From Streptomyces xinghaiensis S187 (GTDB taxonomy: Bacteria; Actinomycetota; Actinomycetes; Streptomycetales; Streptomycetaceae): a stretch of 64,000 nucleotides of DNA. Location: contig NZ_CP023202.1 of assembly GCF_000220705.2 (NCBI RefSeq), positions 2,046,001 through 2,110,000 on the forward strand. The letters run 5' to 3'. A model generated the notes under the pieces. That model worked only from the letters and a program-made list of their open reading frames with translations. It was not told the origin of the DNA and searched no databases. Every line of letters starts with the position of its first letter. Position 1 is the stretch's first letter. Both the position numbers and the translations under genes were made by a program. This document shows positions 8,990 through 17,562 of this stretch, piece after piece.

Positions 8990-10003
8990 TCACTCTGGGT
9001 TGTCCGCGAGCGACCTCGCCGCCCGGGCGCAGTGCGCCAGCGCCGAACGCGCGTAGGCCGGTGAGGCACCGGCGAGACCGCACGACGGGGTGACCGCCAC
9101 GGACGTGGCGAGACTCCCCGGCGACAGCCCCAGCCTGCGCCACAGCGTTCTGACCCCCATGACACTAAGGGCAGGGTCTGACAACGCGGTGTCGGTGCCC
9201 GGCACCACTCCGGCGAAGAGCGCCGTCCCTCCCTCCACTGCTTCCCCGATCGGCTCCTCGTCACGCTCGGTGAGCAGCGAGAAATCGAACGAGATACCTG
9301 CCGCCCCCGCCCGCCGCAGCAGCGCGAAGGGCACGTCCGGCGCACAGGAGTGCACGATCACCGGCGCGCCACCGGCCGCCGCGAACACCTCGCGAAGCGC
9401 CCCCTCGACGACGGCCCGGTCCACGGCGTTGTAGGTGCGGTAGCCGCTGGCCGACCGCACCCGCCCGCTCAGCACCGGGGTCAGCGACGGCTCGTCCAGC
9501 TGGAGCACCACCTCGGCGCCGGGCACCCGCCGCCGCACCTCGGCGAGATGGCCGCGCAGCCCCTCGGCGAGCGAGGCGGCCAGGTCGCGGCAGGCCCCGG
9601 CGTCGCTCAGCACCGCCTCGCCGCCGCGCAGTTCCAGTCCCGTCGCGAGCGTCCACGGGCCGACGGCCTGCACCTTCAGCGAGCCCTCGAACCCCTGGGT
9701 GAACTCCTCCAGCGCGTCGAGGTCCTCCCCCATCCAGGAGCGCGCGCGCCGGGTGTCGCGGCCCGGGCGGTCGCTCAGCCGCCAGCCGCTGGGCTCGACG
9801 TGCGCGTACAGCTCGGTCAGCAGCCCGATGGTGCGGCCCAGCATGTCGGCGCCCGGGCCGCGGGCGGGCAGCTCCGGCAGATGCGGGAACGCCTCCAGCG
9901 ATCCGGTGACCGTCTTCGCCGCCTCGCGCGCGTCGCCGCCCGGCATGGACCCGACCCCGGTCGCGGCCGCCGTACCCCAGATGAACCTGCTCTTCTCGCT
10001 CAC
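8990..10003 (-). CDS. Cobalamin-independent methionine synthase-like protein
   Basis: A 337-residue protein resembling the C-terminal catalytic half of MetE. Putative zinc ligands are the His and Cys of VIVHSCAPDVPF and a late Cys in VTPSCGLAG; LQLDEPSL is also characteristic. It lacks the N-terminal half of full-length MetE, so it is a short MetE-like protein whose methyl donor or acceptor cannot be told from sequence. I chose GTG 10003 (VSEKSRFIWGTAAATGVGSMPG), where similarity begins. It lies upstream of ligA on the same strand, an arrangement I recall from other Streptomyces. Confidence 0.88.
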   Translation of the reverse strand: MSEKSRFIWGTAAATGVGSMPGGDAREAAKTVTGSLEAFPHLPELPARGPGADMLGRTIGLLTELYAHVEPSGWRLSDRPGRDTRRARSWMGEDLDALEEFTQGFEGSLKVQAVGPWTLATGLELRGGEAVLSDAGACRDLAASLAEGLRGHLAEVRRRVPGAEVVLQLDEPSLTPVLSGRVRSASGYRTYNAVDRAVVEGALREVFAAAGGAPVIVHSCAPDVPFALLRRAGAAGISFDFSLLTERDEEPIGEAVEGGTALFAGVVPGTDTALSDPALSVMGVRTLWRRLGLSPGSLATSVAVTPSCGLAGASPAYARSALAHCARAARSLADNPE

Positions 10004-10181
10004 GCGGTGAAGCGTACGAGACGACCCCTCGCGCGACGGGGGAGCCCGCGGCGGGCGGCGGGGGCGCGCGGACACCGGTTCCGGCCCGGCGGCGACTACG
10101 TCACCGGGGCGGGGCCGTGCGGACGGACGGCCCGGTGCGGGGCCCGGAGCGGACGGCCCCGCACGCCACGGCGTCCGGCGC

Positions 10182-10871
10182 TCAGTGGCCGGGGCGCACC
10201 GACAGGTCGGTGATCTCCGCGTCCCGGGGCAGAGTGAGCGCCGTGACGACGGTGGTGGCGACCGACTCCGCCGCGATCCAGCGCCCCTCCTCGTACGTCT
10301 TGCCCTCGTGCTGGTGGACCTTCGCCTGCATGGGCGTGGCGGTGCGGCCCGGGTAGACGGAGGTGACGCGTACGCCGTTGCCGTGTTCCTCGGCGCGCAG
10401 GGAGTCGGCGAGCGCCTTCAGCCCGTGCTTGCTGGCCGCGTACGCGGCCCAGTCCGGGTTGGCGCGCAGCCCGGAACCGGAGTTGACGAAGACGACATGG
10501 CCGCGGGACAGCCGGAGCTGCGGCAGCAGCAGCCGGGTCAGCTCGGCGGGCGCGACGAGGTTGACGGCGAGCTGCCGGTTCCACGCCTTGGGGGTCAGCT
10601 CGCCGACGGTGCCGAGCTCCACCACACCGGCGGAGTGGACGAGCGAGTCGAGCCGCTCCGGCACCTCCTGGTGGCTGAGCGCCCAGGACAGCTTCTCCGG
10701 GGCCGCGAGGTCACCGACGAGCATCCGTGCCCCGGGGAACGCCCGTTCCAGCTCCCGGGCCCGCCCGGCGTCCCGCGCCAGCAGCCACAGCTCGTCCCCG
10801 CGCTCGTCCAGCCGCCGCGCCACGGCGGCCCCGATGCCCGATCCGGCCCCTGTGATCAGATGTGCAGTCAT
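10182..10871 (-). CDS. Short-chain dehydrogenase/reductase (SDR)
   Basis: A 229-residue classical SDR. The cofactor-binding TGxxxGIG motif is TGAGSGIG at the N-terminus (residues 6-13). The catalytic Ser and YxxSK are seen in FVNSGSGLRANPDWAAYAASKHG. Substrate is unknown. Start MTAHLITGAG is unambiguous. It stands alone, with 106 bp to the MetE-like gene downstream and 168 bp to the divergent DUF427 gene. Confidence 0.93.
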   Translation of the reverse strand: MTAHLITGAGSGIGAAVARRLDERGDELWLLARDAGRARELERAFPGARMLVGDLAAPEKLSWALSHQEVPERLDSLVHSAGVVELGTVGELTPKAWNRQLAVNLVAPAELTRLLLPQLRLSRGHVVFVNSGSGLRANPDWAAYAASKHGLKALADSLRAEEHGNGVRVTSVYPGRTATPMQAKVHQHEGKTYEEGRWIAAESVATTVVTALTLPRDAEITDLSVRPGH

Positions 10872-11039
10872 GGGCCCCAGCTTGCCCCACGGGCGGCGGG
10901 ACGATCATCTCCCGGCCGCGCCGTCCGGCCGCGTCACCGGCGGACCGCGTCACCGGCGGGGAAGGAAAGCGGGGGCGCGCTTGCTGTTCCCGGGAAGAGA
11001 CGCCGGACCGGGCGACCGGACCATACGGGAGGGAACCTC

Positions 11040-11405
11040 GTGACCCCAGGACACCGCATCACGATCGAACAGGGCACCGAGCACGTCCGCGTCACGCACG
11101 CCGGACAGGTGCTGGCCGAGAGCCGCCGCCCGCTGCTGCTCCGCGAGACCGGCTGCCCGGTCCGCTACTACCTCCCGCCGGAGGACGTCCGGACGGACCT
11201 CCTCACCCCGTCGGACACCAGCACCCACTGCCCGTTCAAGGGCGACGCCTCCTACTGGTCCCGCCCGGAAGCCCCGGACCTGGTGTGGGCCTACCCGGAC
11301 CCCAAGCCCGAAGTGGCGCGGATCAAGGACCACTTCTGCTTCTACGAGACGGAGGTCGTCACCGACGCTCCGGACGAGGACCGGCCCACGGGGCCGGCGG
11401 CCTGA
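11040..11405 (+). CDS. DUF427 family protein
   Basis: A 121-residue single-domain protein of the DUF427 family, recognised by TETGCPVRYY-like and CPFKGDASYW segments and by FYETEVV near the C-terminus. The function of the family is not established; the fold is small and beta-rich. GTG 11040 (VTPGHRITIEQG) is preceded by GGGAACC, a weak ribosome site. Just upstream, at 10931-10959, a 13-bp sequence (GCGTCACCGGCGG) occurs twice, 3 bp apart; its role is unknown. Confidence 0.88.
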   Translation: MTPGHRITIEQGTEHVRVTHAGQVLAESRRPLLLRETGCPVRYYLPPEDVRTDLLTPSDTSTHCPFKGDASYWSRPEAPDLVWAYPDPKPEVARIKDHFCFYETEVVTDAPDEDRPTGPAA

Positions 11406-11409
11406 CCGT

Positions 11410-11448
11410 GCCGTACGGGTCCGGCCACGGCGGCTGAACCCGTACGGC
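11410..11448. terminator. Bidirectional terminator, DUF427 / HATPase
   Basis: An 11-bp perfect stem, GCCGTACGGGT (11410-11420) with ACCCGTACGGC (11438-11448), starts 4 bp after the DUF427 stop. The convergent HATPase gene stops at 11475, so it can end both transcripts. Confidence 0.8.
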
Positions 11449-11474
11449 AATCGCCGCGGCCGGGGGAACGCGCG

Positions 11475-12023
11475 TCAGGCCGCTAGCGCGGGTGCCTCCG
11501 GGGACGGCGGTCCGGCGCCGAGGATCAACTCGAACCAGATGCTCTTGCCGACGGAGCCCAGGGCCGGCTCCTCCGCACAGCAGTCGCCCCAGGCGTCGGC
11601 GAGCAGATCGAGGATCAGCAGCCCTCTCCCCCGCTCGGCGTCCGCCGCCACCGGCCCGACGGGCACCCGGGGCGCGGGGAACTCCGGGCACGGGTCGGAG
11701 ACGCTGACCCGGAGGATCGGCGCCGCCCAGCGCAGCAGCACGGCGGCGGGGCCCTTGGAGTAGCGGACGGCATTGGTCGTCAGCTCGGAGGTCAACAGCT
11801 CGGCCCGGTCGGCCAGTTCACCGAGGTGGTGCGCGGTCAGCACGGCCCGCAACGTCGCCCGCGCGACTCCGGGACCGCGCGGGTCCCCGGGAAAGCGGAG
11901 GGCGTACTCCCACGGGCCGGCGAACGGAGTGGGCACCGGGTACGGGAGCGGGGGGACGGCCCCCGGGGTCTGCGGTGCTTGGACGGGGCGGGCTGAAAGG
12001 GGGAGTTGAGATTCGGGGTTCAC
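11475..12023 (-). CDS. HATPase-domain (RsbW-like) regulatory protein
   Basis: A 182-residue single-domain GHKL ATPase of the anti-sigma-factor/serine-kinase-like type. The N box is ELLTSELTTNAVRYS, the G1 box DPCPEFP (weak), and G2 GRGLLILDLLADAWG. The first ~55 residues are Pro-rich. GTG 12023 is chosen because AAGGAGG ends five bases before it; the ATG upstream lacks a site. It is divergent from an XRE-DUF5753 / DUF397 pair. This trio matches the abaA/whiJ-type loci scattered through Streptomyces genomes, where such genes affect development. Its partner protein cannot be told from sequence. Confidence 0.87.
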   Translation of the reverse strand: MNPESQLPLSARPVQAPQTPGAVPPLPYPVPTPFAGPWEYALRFPGDPRGPGVARATLRAVLTAHHLGELADRAELLTSELTTNAVRYSKGPAAVLLRWAAPILRVSVSDPCPEFPAPRVPVGPVAADAERGRGLLILDLLADAWGDCCAEEPALGSVGKSIWFELILGAGPPSPEAPALAA

Positions 12024-12403
12024 GGGCACCTCCTTGTGCGGTGGCATGAGTGACGGCCTGCGCTCGCACGCGGTGTGGCCGGACTGCGACGCGCGCGCCA
12101 CTCCATGGCGTCGAGGCGGCGCTGTACGGCCGTCGTCGGGTGTGGGTCTCTCCATGTCCCCCGGCGGCCCGGGTCGGGATTCGCCGTGGCCGCCTGCGGT
12201 GGCTCGCCGCCTGGCCTGGGCCCGTGGCCGACGGTGCGCTTCCGGTGGACGGGGATGGAGAGTTGGGCGGCGCGCCTCACACCGTAGAGCACTATCGACT
12301 CACTCATGAGTCAATGTCCCCGAACGAGTGAATATGAACTTCTTTCACTGGTATGCCGTTTCGACGGCCTGCCACACTGCATCGCACTCACGGGAGAGGA
12401 CTC
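12024..12403. promoter_or_regulatory. Divergent control region, HATPase / XRE, with two inverted repeats
   Basis: A 380-bp non-coding stretch that is clearly AT-richer in its right third. It holds a perfect 6-bp palindrome GACTCA-ctca-TGAGTC at 12297-12312, and AGTGAA (12327-12332) facing TTCACT (12344-12349), all within 110 bp upstream of the XRE start. Such dyads next to an HTH gene are likely autoregulatory sites; this is inference. Confidence 0.55.
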
Positions 12404-13267
12404 ATGGCCGCACGAAACGCTCCAACCGGCCGCCAGCGCCGCTTGGCCACCGAACTCCGCCGCATGCGCGAGCAGGCAGGGATCTCCATCCAGGAAGCCG
12501 CCTCGATGCTGGGCGCGGACCGCACGATGATCTCCAACATCGAGGCCGGACGCACCACGGTCAGCGAGGACCGGGTCCGGCAGCTCACATGCCACTACAA
12601 GTGCCCGAACGAGGCGCTGGTGGACGCCCTGGCCGACATGGCGGCGAGCCGGCGCACCAAGCACTGGTGGACGGAATACCGGGGCAAGCTGCCCGACGGA
12701 CACCTGGACGTATCCGAGCTGGAGCACTACGCCGTGCGCATCCGGACGGCGCAGACGGTGCACCTGCCGGGCCTGCTGCAGACGGAAGACCACGCCAGGG
12801 CCATCTTCGAGCTCACCGTGCCGAAGCTCCCCCGCCTGGACGTCGAACTCCGGGTTGCGCATCGCATGGCTCGCCAGAACGTGCTCGTGGGTGACAACCC
12901 CATGCCCTACACGGGCATCATTCACGAGGCTGCTCTGCGCCTGGAGTTCGGCGGTCGAGCCGTCGCCCGAGCCCAGCTCCGACGCCTGGCAGAGGCGGCG
13001 GAACAGCCCAACGTCACCTTGTTGGTCATCCCGTTCAGCGCCGGGGGCTTCCACGGAGCCGGGCAGTCGGTCCTGTACGCGGAGGGCCCCGTGCCAGAGT
13101 TGGACACGGTCCAGCTCGATACCGCCCTGGGAGCCAACTTTGTTGATGCGCCAACACCGTTGGCGAACTATCGTTCTCTGCTGGACCTCATGGAGCAGTC
13201 CGCGCTCTCTCCCGGCGATTCCCGGGAACTCATCCGCTCTCTGGCACACACGTTCCGAGAGGACTGA
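12404..13267 (+). CDS. XRE-family HTH regulator with DUF5753 (WhiJ-like)
   Basis: A 287-residue protein. Residues about 10-65 form a Cro/CI helix-turn-helix (ISIQEAASMLGADRTMISNIE). The rest matches the actinobacterial DUF5753 domain (HWWTEYRG, LPGLLQTEDHARAI and VLVIPF-like segments). ATG 12404 has GGGAGAGGA just upstream; the earlier in-frame ATG at 12353 lacks a site. It is followed after 2 bp by a DUF397 gene, the usual two-gene module, in which the DUF397 protein is thought to work with the regulator. The gene and its flanks are less GC-rich than the core, consistent with an accessory locus. Confidence 0.93.
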   Translation: MAARNAPTGRQRRLATELRRMREQAGISIQEAASMLGADRTMISNIEAGRTTVSEDRVRQLTCHYKCPNEALVDALADMAASRRTKHWWTEYRGKLPDGHLDVSELEHYAVRIRTAQTVHLPGLLQTEDHARAIFELTVPKLPRLDVELRVAHRMARQNVLVGDNPMPYTGIIHEAALRLEFGGRAVARAQLRRLAEAAEQPNVTLLVIPFSAGGFHGAGQSVLYAEGPVPELDTVQLDTALGANFVDAPTPLANYRSLLDLMEQSALSPGDSRELIRSLAHTFRED

Positions 13268-13269
13268 CG

Positions 13270-13479
13270 GTGGACGGACTCGACTGGAAGCGCTCGTCAT
13301 TCTGCGGCGGGGGCGGCAACAACTGTGTGGAGATCGCCATCTGCGACCAGGACAGCATGGCCGTCCGGGACAGCGTTCACCCGGCCCGGACCATCAGGGT
13401 GAGCCGAGCAGCGCTCACCACCTTCATCGCGGGGGTACAGAACGGAAAGGTGAATCGCCCGCCGGTCTCCCCCATCTGA
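13270..13479 (+). CDS. DUF397 protein, partner of the XRE regulator
   Basis: A 69-residue protein with the DUF397 hallmarks: WKRSSFCGGGGNNCVEIA near the N-terminus and VRDSVHP in the middle, followed by the strand RTIRVSRAALTTFI. GTG 13270 starts 2 bp after the regulator stop, so it is coupled to it. Small acidic-to-neutral proteins of this family accompany WhiJ/BldB-associated regulators in Streptomyces. Exact biochemical role is not settled. Confidence 0.92.
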   Translation: MDGLDWKRSSFCGGGGNNCVEIAICDQDSMAVRDSVHPARTIRVSRAALTTFIAGVQNGKVNRPPVSPI

Positions 13480-13482
13480 CGA

Positions 13483-13520
13483 CCACGCGCCCAGCACAGT
13501 CAGCCCCGGCCCTCGCGTGG
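13483..13520. terminator. Possible bidirectional terminator
   Basis: CCACGCG (13483-13489) can pair with CGCGTGG (13514-13520) in the 76 bp between the convergent DUF397 and RloB-like genes. The stem is only 7 bp with a long loop, so the call rests partly on position. Confidence 0.35.
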
Positions 13521-13555
13521 CGGTCGGCAGAAAGAAACTCGCGCTCCGCGGCTCG

Positions 13556-14386
13556 CTACCCTCTGCCCTCCACCACAGTTCCGAGGCCAAGGCTCGCCAG
13601 GAGCCGCCAGACGTCGGTGGACGGGTCGCGCTTCAGTGGATCGCATCCGGCGGCGTGCCCGGTGCGCTCGGTCCACTCGGCGTACTTCTCCCCTCCCTTG
13701 GCGGGGATCGGCTGGATCTTCCCGATGCGGTCCGCGGAGCAGCGGCCGCTGGGGCACGCCTTCACCAGCTTCCTGGCGTTGCGAACAGCAGTGGTCTCGC
13801 GGCCGAGGAGGGCATTTCCCCGCTCGTCGTTGAGGCCCTTGCCCCGGTCGCCGGACGCCTTGTCGTAGTCCTTGAAGCCCTTGGCGTCCCGGTGCCGGCG
13901 CAGTCTGTCCTTCACCTTCTCGTCGTGGCCGTGCTCCTGACTGGTCCAGTGCTGGAAGTGGAGCAGCAGCCACAATTCGAAGGACGGGTGCGACAGCGCC
14001 ACTTGGACACCTCTGTCGGCGGCCAGTCGCATGGCATCGGGGATCTTCCGGTCACGGTTGTCGTCCGCGTCCCGGTCGAAGAGCGCCCACTTCTCGTCCT
14101 CCGGGCCGGCTTCCTTCAGCGTCTGCTGGACCGTTTCCACGGGGTCCAGGCCGTTGCCGTGCCCCGGGTGGCAGTACTTCAACCGAAAGCTTTTGTCCCG
14201 GCCGTAGGTCTTGTTCAGCAGGCTGATGTAGTCCGGCTCGGTCCTGGAGCCCTCGCAGGCCACGTAGACCACGCGGTTCGACTTGTCGCCGTACGAAGCG
14301 GGCGGACGGCGCAGCGCGTGAGACGCCCCACTCCGGTCCCGGCGGCGTCTGTCGCGCTTGTCCTGTGCCCTGTCCCCCTTGCTCAC
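13556..14386 (-). CDS. RloB-like protein with TOPRIM-like acidic motifs
   Basis: A 276-residue protein of the RloB family, first noted beside type I restriction genes. After a very basic N-terminus (about 10-28) come YVACEGSRTEPDYI (E45), FDRDADDN (D104, D106) and SHPSFELWLLLHF (132-144). Glu followed by Asp-x-Asp is the TOPRIM nuclease pattern, so a metal-dependent nuclease is a reasonable inference. The start is a GTG overlapping the stop of the upstream AAA ATPase (GTGA), so the two are translationally coupled. The pair resembles the ATPase + TOPRIM logic of PARIS (AriA/AriB) and OLD/Gabija systems without being either. Base composition is lower in GC than the flanking core genes. Confidence 0.85.
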   Translation of the reverse strand: MSKGDRAQDKRDRRRRDRSGASHALRRPPASYGDKSNRVVYVACEGSRTEPDYISLLNKTYGRDKSFRLKYCHPGHGNGLDPVETVQQTLKEAGPEDEKWALFDRDADDNRDRKIPDAMRLAADRGVQVALSHPSFELWLLLHFQHWTSQEHGHDEKVKDRLRRHRDAKGFKDYDKASGDRGKGLNDERGNALLGRETTAVRNARKLVKACPSGRCSADRIGKIQPIPAKGGEKYAEWTERTGHAAGCDPLKRDPSTDVWRLLASLGLGTVVEGRG

Positions 14387-15675
14387 GCTGTCGCCTTCAG
14401 CTCCTCCGCGAAGCGGACCGCTTCCCTCGCGATCTCCCCGGCAGTCAGTCGAGGGATACCACCGTAGTGGCCGTGAAGATACCGGCGTTCCAGGTTGTCG
14501 TCCTTACGGGCCTTGCGCGCCGCAGTGAGCGGGTACAGCTCACTCTCCCCGATGCCGCTCTTGTGCGTGATCCAGACCTGATCGCGATCCAGCGGGCGCT
14601 CCACCACGGACGGCCCGAGCAGGGTCGCGTCATGTGTGGTGAAGACGAGTTGGGCGTCGTGCGGATTGGCCTCGCGGTCCTGGAAGAGGCGGATCACCTC
14701 GGCCGCCAGCAGGGGGTGAAGGCTGGAGTCGAGTTCGTCGACGAGCATGACGCCGCCCTGGTCGAGGAAGTGCAGCAGCGGGCCGAGGAAGGCGAACCAG
14801 GCGTGGGTGCCGAGGGATTCCTGGTCCGCGAAGTCCATGGGCTGTTCCGAACCGTCCGCCGCCCGGTGCAGTAGTTGCAGTTCACCGGTCTCGGGATCGG
14901 TGGTGAGGCCCGTGATGCCCAGGTCCGCGACGGCCAGCATGCGCGCGATGCGTTCCCGCAGTCTCTTGTCGTCCCCAGCGGCTCCGGTGAGGAGTTCGCG
15001 AGTCCAGCGCGTGCGGGCGGAGAGGTCGTCTCCGGGAGCCAGCAGCCAGACGTTTTCGCTGAACCACCGGTGCACGGCGGCGAGCTGGGGATGGTTGAGG
15101 GTGGCACCGACGGTGAGGAACAGCGCGTTCGGCCGGGTGCTCTCGGCCAGTTCTTCCTTGCGGCCCTTGAGGCCCGTACCGGGGAATCTGAACTCGCCGC
15201 CCTCTTCCTCCGGTCGTCCGGCCTCGCGGTCGAACCACACCTGGCGGCGGCCGGAGGGGTAGGCGTGCAGCCACTCCGCCTCGACCCGTTCGTCCGACAG
15301 CTCAAAGCCGTAGGTGTAACGCACCCGCCTGCCGCGCGGGCCCAGCAGCAGCTCGACCTCGAAGAGACTCGTCTCCTCGCGCGCCTCCGGGTCGAGCGCG
15401 AAAGGTTCACGCGGGACCCGCTCCGGGTGTTTGCCCCAGTCGGCGAAGGATTCCCGTACCGCGCTGCGCATGAAGCGCAGGGCGCTGAGGGTGTTCGACT
15501 TACCCGAGGCATTCGCCCCGAAAATGCCGACCACGGGCAGCACTGAGACCGGCTTGCCATCCACCCGGGCACCGGTGTCGCGCTCCGTGCCCTCGTTGAA
15601 CTCCGTGGCCACCAGCGACAGCTCTTGCTCGGTCCGGATCGAGCGGTGATTGGCCACCCTGAAGCTGAGCAGCAC
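14383..15675 (-). CDS. AAA ATPase (AAA15/ABC-type), RloA-like
   Basis: A 430-residue SMC/ABC-like ATPase. The N-terminal strand LLSFRVANHRSI is typical of AAA15/AAA21 proteins; Walker A is GANASGKS (53-60), Walker B GVMLVDELDSSLHP, and the switch histidine lies in LVFTTHDATLL. A helical insertion separates the two ATPase halves, as in the family. GTG 15675 is preceded by GAGGAGG with six bases spacing. The gene is followed, with a 4-nt overlap, by rloB. In such pairs the ATPase is expected to sense a trigger and control the nuclease-like partner. No methylase or restriction genes are nearby, so if it is defence it stands alone. Confidence 0.88.
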   Translation of the reverse strand: MLLSFRVANHRSIRTEQELSLVATEFNEGTERDTGARVDGKPVSVLPVVGIFGANASGKSNTLSALRFMRSAVRESFADWGKHPERVPREPFALDPEAREETSLFEVELLLGPRGRRVRYTYGFELSDERVEAEWLHAYPSGRRQVWFDREAGRPEEEGGEFRFPGTGLKGRKEELAESTRPNALFLTVGATLNHPQLAAVHRWFSENVWLLAPGDDLSARTRWTRELLTGAAGDDKRLRERIARMLAVADLGITGLTTDPETGELQLLHRAADGSEQPMDFADQESLGTHAWFAFLGPLLHFLDQGGVMLVDELDSSLHPLLAAEVIRLFQDREANPHDAQLVFTTHDATLLGPSVVERPLDRDQVWITHKSGIGESELYPLTAARKARKDDNLERRYLHGHYGGIPRLTAGEIAREAVRFAEELKATA

Positions 15676-15728
15676 GGCCGACCTCCTCACAGGGCGGTGA
15701 TTCCCAATGCCCGTCTTGGGATCTCCTC

Positions 15729-15743
15729 TGCGGGTTACCCGCA
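15729..15743. promoter_or_regulatory. Perfect palindrome upstream of the RloA-like gene
   Basis: TGCGGGT-T-ACCCGCA is a perfect dyad with 7-bp arms and a single central base, 54 bp upstream of the ATPase start. It may be an operator or a transcript-end hairpin for the mnmA-side gene; its site relative to the start favours an operator. Confidence 0.4.
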
Positions 15744-15851
15744 CAGAACAGCCTATGACGCCCCGTCCTCGCACGCCAGAATACTCATCGGGGCTCGCGG
15801 TTCATTCGGTGCCGACCGGCAGCGCGGCGAGCTCGCGGCCTCGCTTCGGCG

Positions 15852-16088
15852 TTACGGAGCGGTCGCCTCTCCGTGGTCCTCGTCGGGCAGCGGGCGAGTG
15901 AGCTGAGCCGTCAGCTCGGGGTCGGCGAGGATGCGCGCGGTCGCCCGCCACTCAGCGACGACCCGGTGGAGGTTGGCGTGGACATCCGGATATGCCGCGT
16001 CGTCCGCAGCCCGGGTCAGCTCCTGCACGAACTGCCGTACCTCGTCGGCCGACAGATGACGGGTCCACGGAAGGGCCGAGGGCGTCAC
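15852..16088 (-). CDS. Small conserved-looking protein, unknown function
   Basis: A 78-residue, predicted helical, acidic protein (LSADEVRQFVQELTRAAD ... VVAEWRATARILADPEL) started at GTG 16088, with GGGGGGAG about ten bases upstream. It ends in TAA. It lies only 16 bp after the mnmA stop and is probably cotranscribed with it. Small acidic helical proteins of this look are common in Streptomyces, sometimes beside toxin-antitoxin genes, but I see no toxin here and assign no function. Confidence 0.75.
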   Translation of the reverse strand: MTPSALPWTRHLSADEVRQFVQELTRAADDAAYPDVHANLHRVVAEWRATARILADPELTAQLTRPLPDEDHGEATAP

Positions 16089-16104
16089 CGGCAGGACTCC
16101 CCCC

Positions 16105-17277
16105 TCAGCCTCGCGCGGCCGCCGGCTCGCGGCGGCGTTCCGTCGTGGCGATGGTCGCCGAGCCGACGACCCGGGTGCCGTCGTAGAGGACGATCGCCTG
16201 GCCCGGGGCCACGCCGCGGACCGGCTCGGTGAAGGTCACCCGGAGTTCCGGGGCCCCCTCGGCGTCCTCGGCCGGCTCCGCCGTCACCGGCGTCTCCTCG
16301 CCGTGGGCGCGGAGCTGGGCCGTGTACGTGCCCGGGCCCGCCGGGGGCTCGCCGCACCAGCGGGGCCGGATCGCCGTCAGCGCGGTGACGTCGAGCGCCT
16401 CCTGCGGGCCGACCGTCACCGTGTTGTTGACCGGCGAGATGTCCAGGACGTAGCGCGGCTTTCCGTCCGGGGCCGGGACGCCCAGGCGCAGGCCCTTGCG
16501 CTGGCCGATGGTGTAGCCGTAGGCGCCCTGGTGACCGCCGAGCCGGTTGCCGTCCTCGTCGACGATGTCGCCCTCGGCGGTGCCCAGGTGCCTGGCCAGG
16601 AAGCCCTGGGTGTCGCCGTCGGCGATGAAGCAGATGTCGTGGCTGTCGGGCTTCTTCGCGACGGCCAGACCGCGGCGCTCGGCCTCGGCCCGGATCTCGT
16701 CCTTGGTGGTGAGGGTGTCGCCCAGCGGGAACATGGCGTGGGCGAGCTGGCGCTCGTCGAGGACGCCGAGCACATAGCTCTGGTCCTTGGCCTCGTCGGA
16801 GGCGCGGTGCAGCTCCCGGCCGCCGTCCTCGCGGGTGACGACGGTGGCGTAGTGGCCGGTGCAGACGGCGTCGAAGCCCAGGGCGAGGGCCTTGTCCAGC
16901 AGCGCCGCGAACTTGATCTTCTCGTTGCAGCGCAGGCAGGGGTTGGGCGTGCGCCCGGCGGCGTACTCGGCGACGAAGTCGTCGACCACGTCCTCGCGGA
17001 AGCGCTCGGCCAGGTCCCAGACGTAGAACGGGATGCCGATGACGTCGGCGGCCCGGCGCGCGTCGTGGCTGTCCTCGATCGTGCAGCAGCCCCTGGCCCC
17101 GGTGCGGAAAGACTTCGGGTTGGCCGACAGGGCGAGGTGGACGCCGGTGACGTCGTGGCCCGCCTCGGCGGCACGGGCGGCGGCGACGGCGGAGTCGACA
17201 CCGCCGGACATGGCGGCGAGGACCCGCAGCCGGGTGCCGTCGCGGGGAGTGGTGGGTGCGCCGGGGAAATCGTTCAT
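16105..17277 (-). CDS. mnmA: tRNA-specific 2-thiouridylase MnmA
   Basis: Installs the 2-thio group on U34 of tRNA Lys, Glu and Gln, using sulfur relayed from a cysteine desulfurase. The PP-loop SGGVDS lies near residue 24. The catalytic cysteines are in NPCLRCNEKIKF and SHDICFIADGD; GHYATVV is also characteristic. The product has 390 residues, within the family range. ATG 17277 (MNDFPGAP) is the nearest start before the conserved LRVLAAMSGGVDS; no strong ribosome site is visible. The cysteine desulfurase at 24.5 kb is a plausible sulfur donor. Confidence 0.96.
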   Translation of the reverse strand: MNDFPGAPTTPRDGTRLRVLAAMSGGVDSAVAAARAAEAGHDVTGVHLALSANPKSFRTGARGCCTIEDSHDARRAADVIGIPFYVWDLAERFREDVVDDFVAEYAAGRTPNPCLRCNEKIKFAALLDKALALGFDAVCTGHYATVVTREDGGRELHRASDEAKDQSYVLGVLDERQLAHAMFPLGDTLTTKDEIRAEAERRGLAVAKKPDSHDICFIADGDTQGFLARHLGTAEGDIVDEDGNRLGGHQGAYGYTIGQRKGLRLGVPAPDGKPRYVLDISPVNNTVTVGPQEALDVTALTAIRPRWCGEPPAGPGTYTAQLRAHGEETPVTAEPAEDAEGAPELRVTFTEPVRGVAPGQAIVLYDGTRVVGSATIATTERRREPAAARG

Positions 17278-17562
17278 AGCGCTACCAGCGTACGGGCCCG
17301 GGGCGCCCGGCCCCAACGCGATACGGGGCCGGCCCCGGTGCGGTACGGGAACGCGGGTCGGGGCCGTTCCGCCCCGTCCGCCGGGGACCGGCCGGAAACG
17401 GACGGAGAGGGCCGGAAACCACCCCTCCGGAACAGGGGGCACCGGCCACCCGTTGAGCACAGAACAACCCAGCGCACGAAGAAGCGATTCCCCGAGCAAC
17501 CCCGAGGCCCCGGGCGCGGTCCGTGCCACCGAGGGGTACCCAGCGAGCACAAGAGGTCGCGG

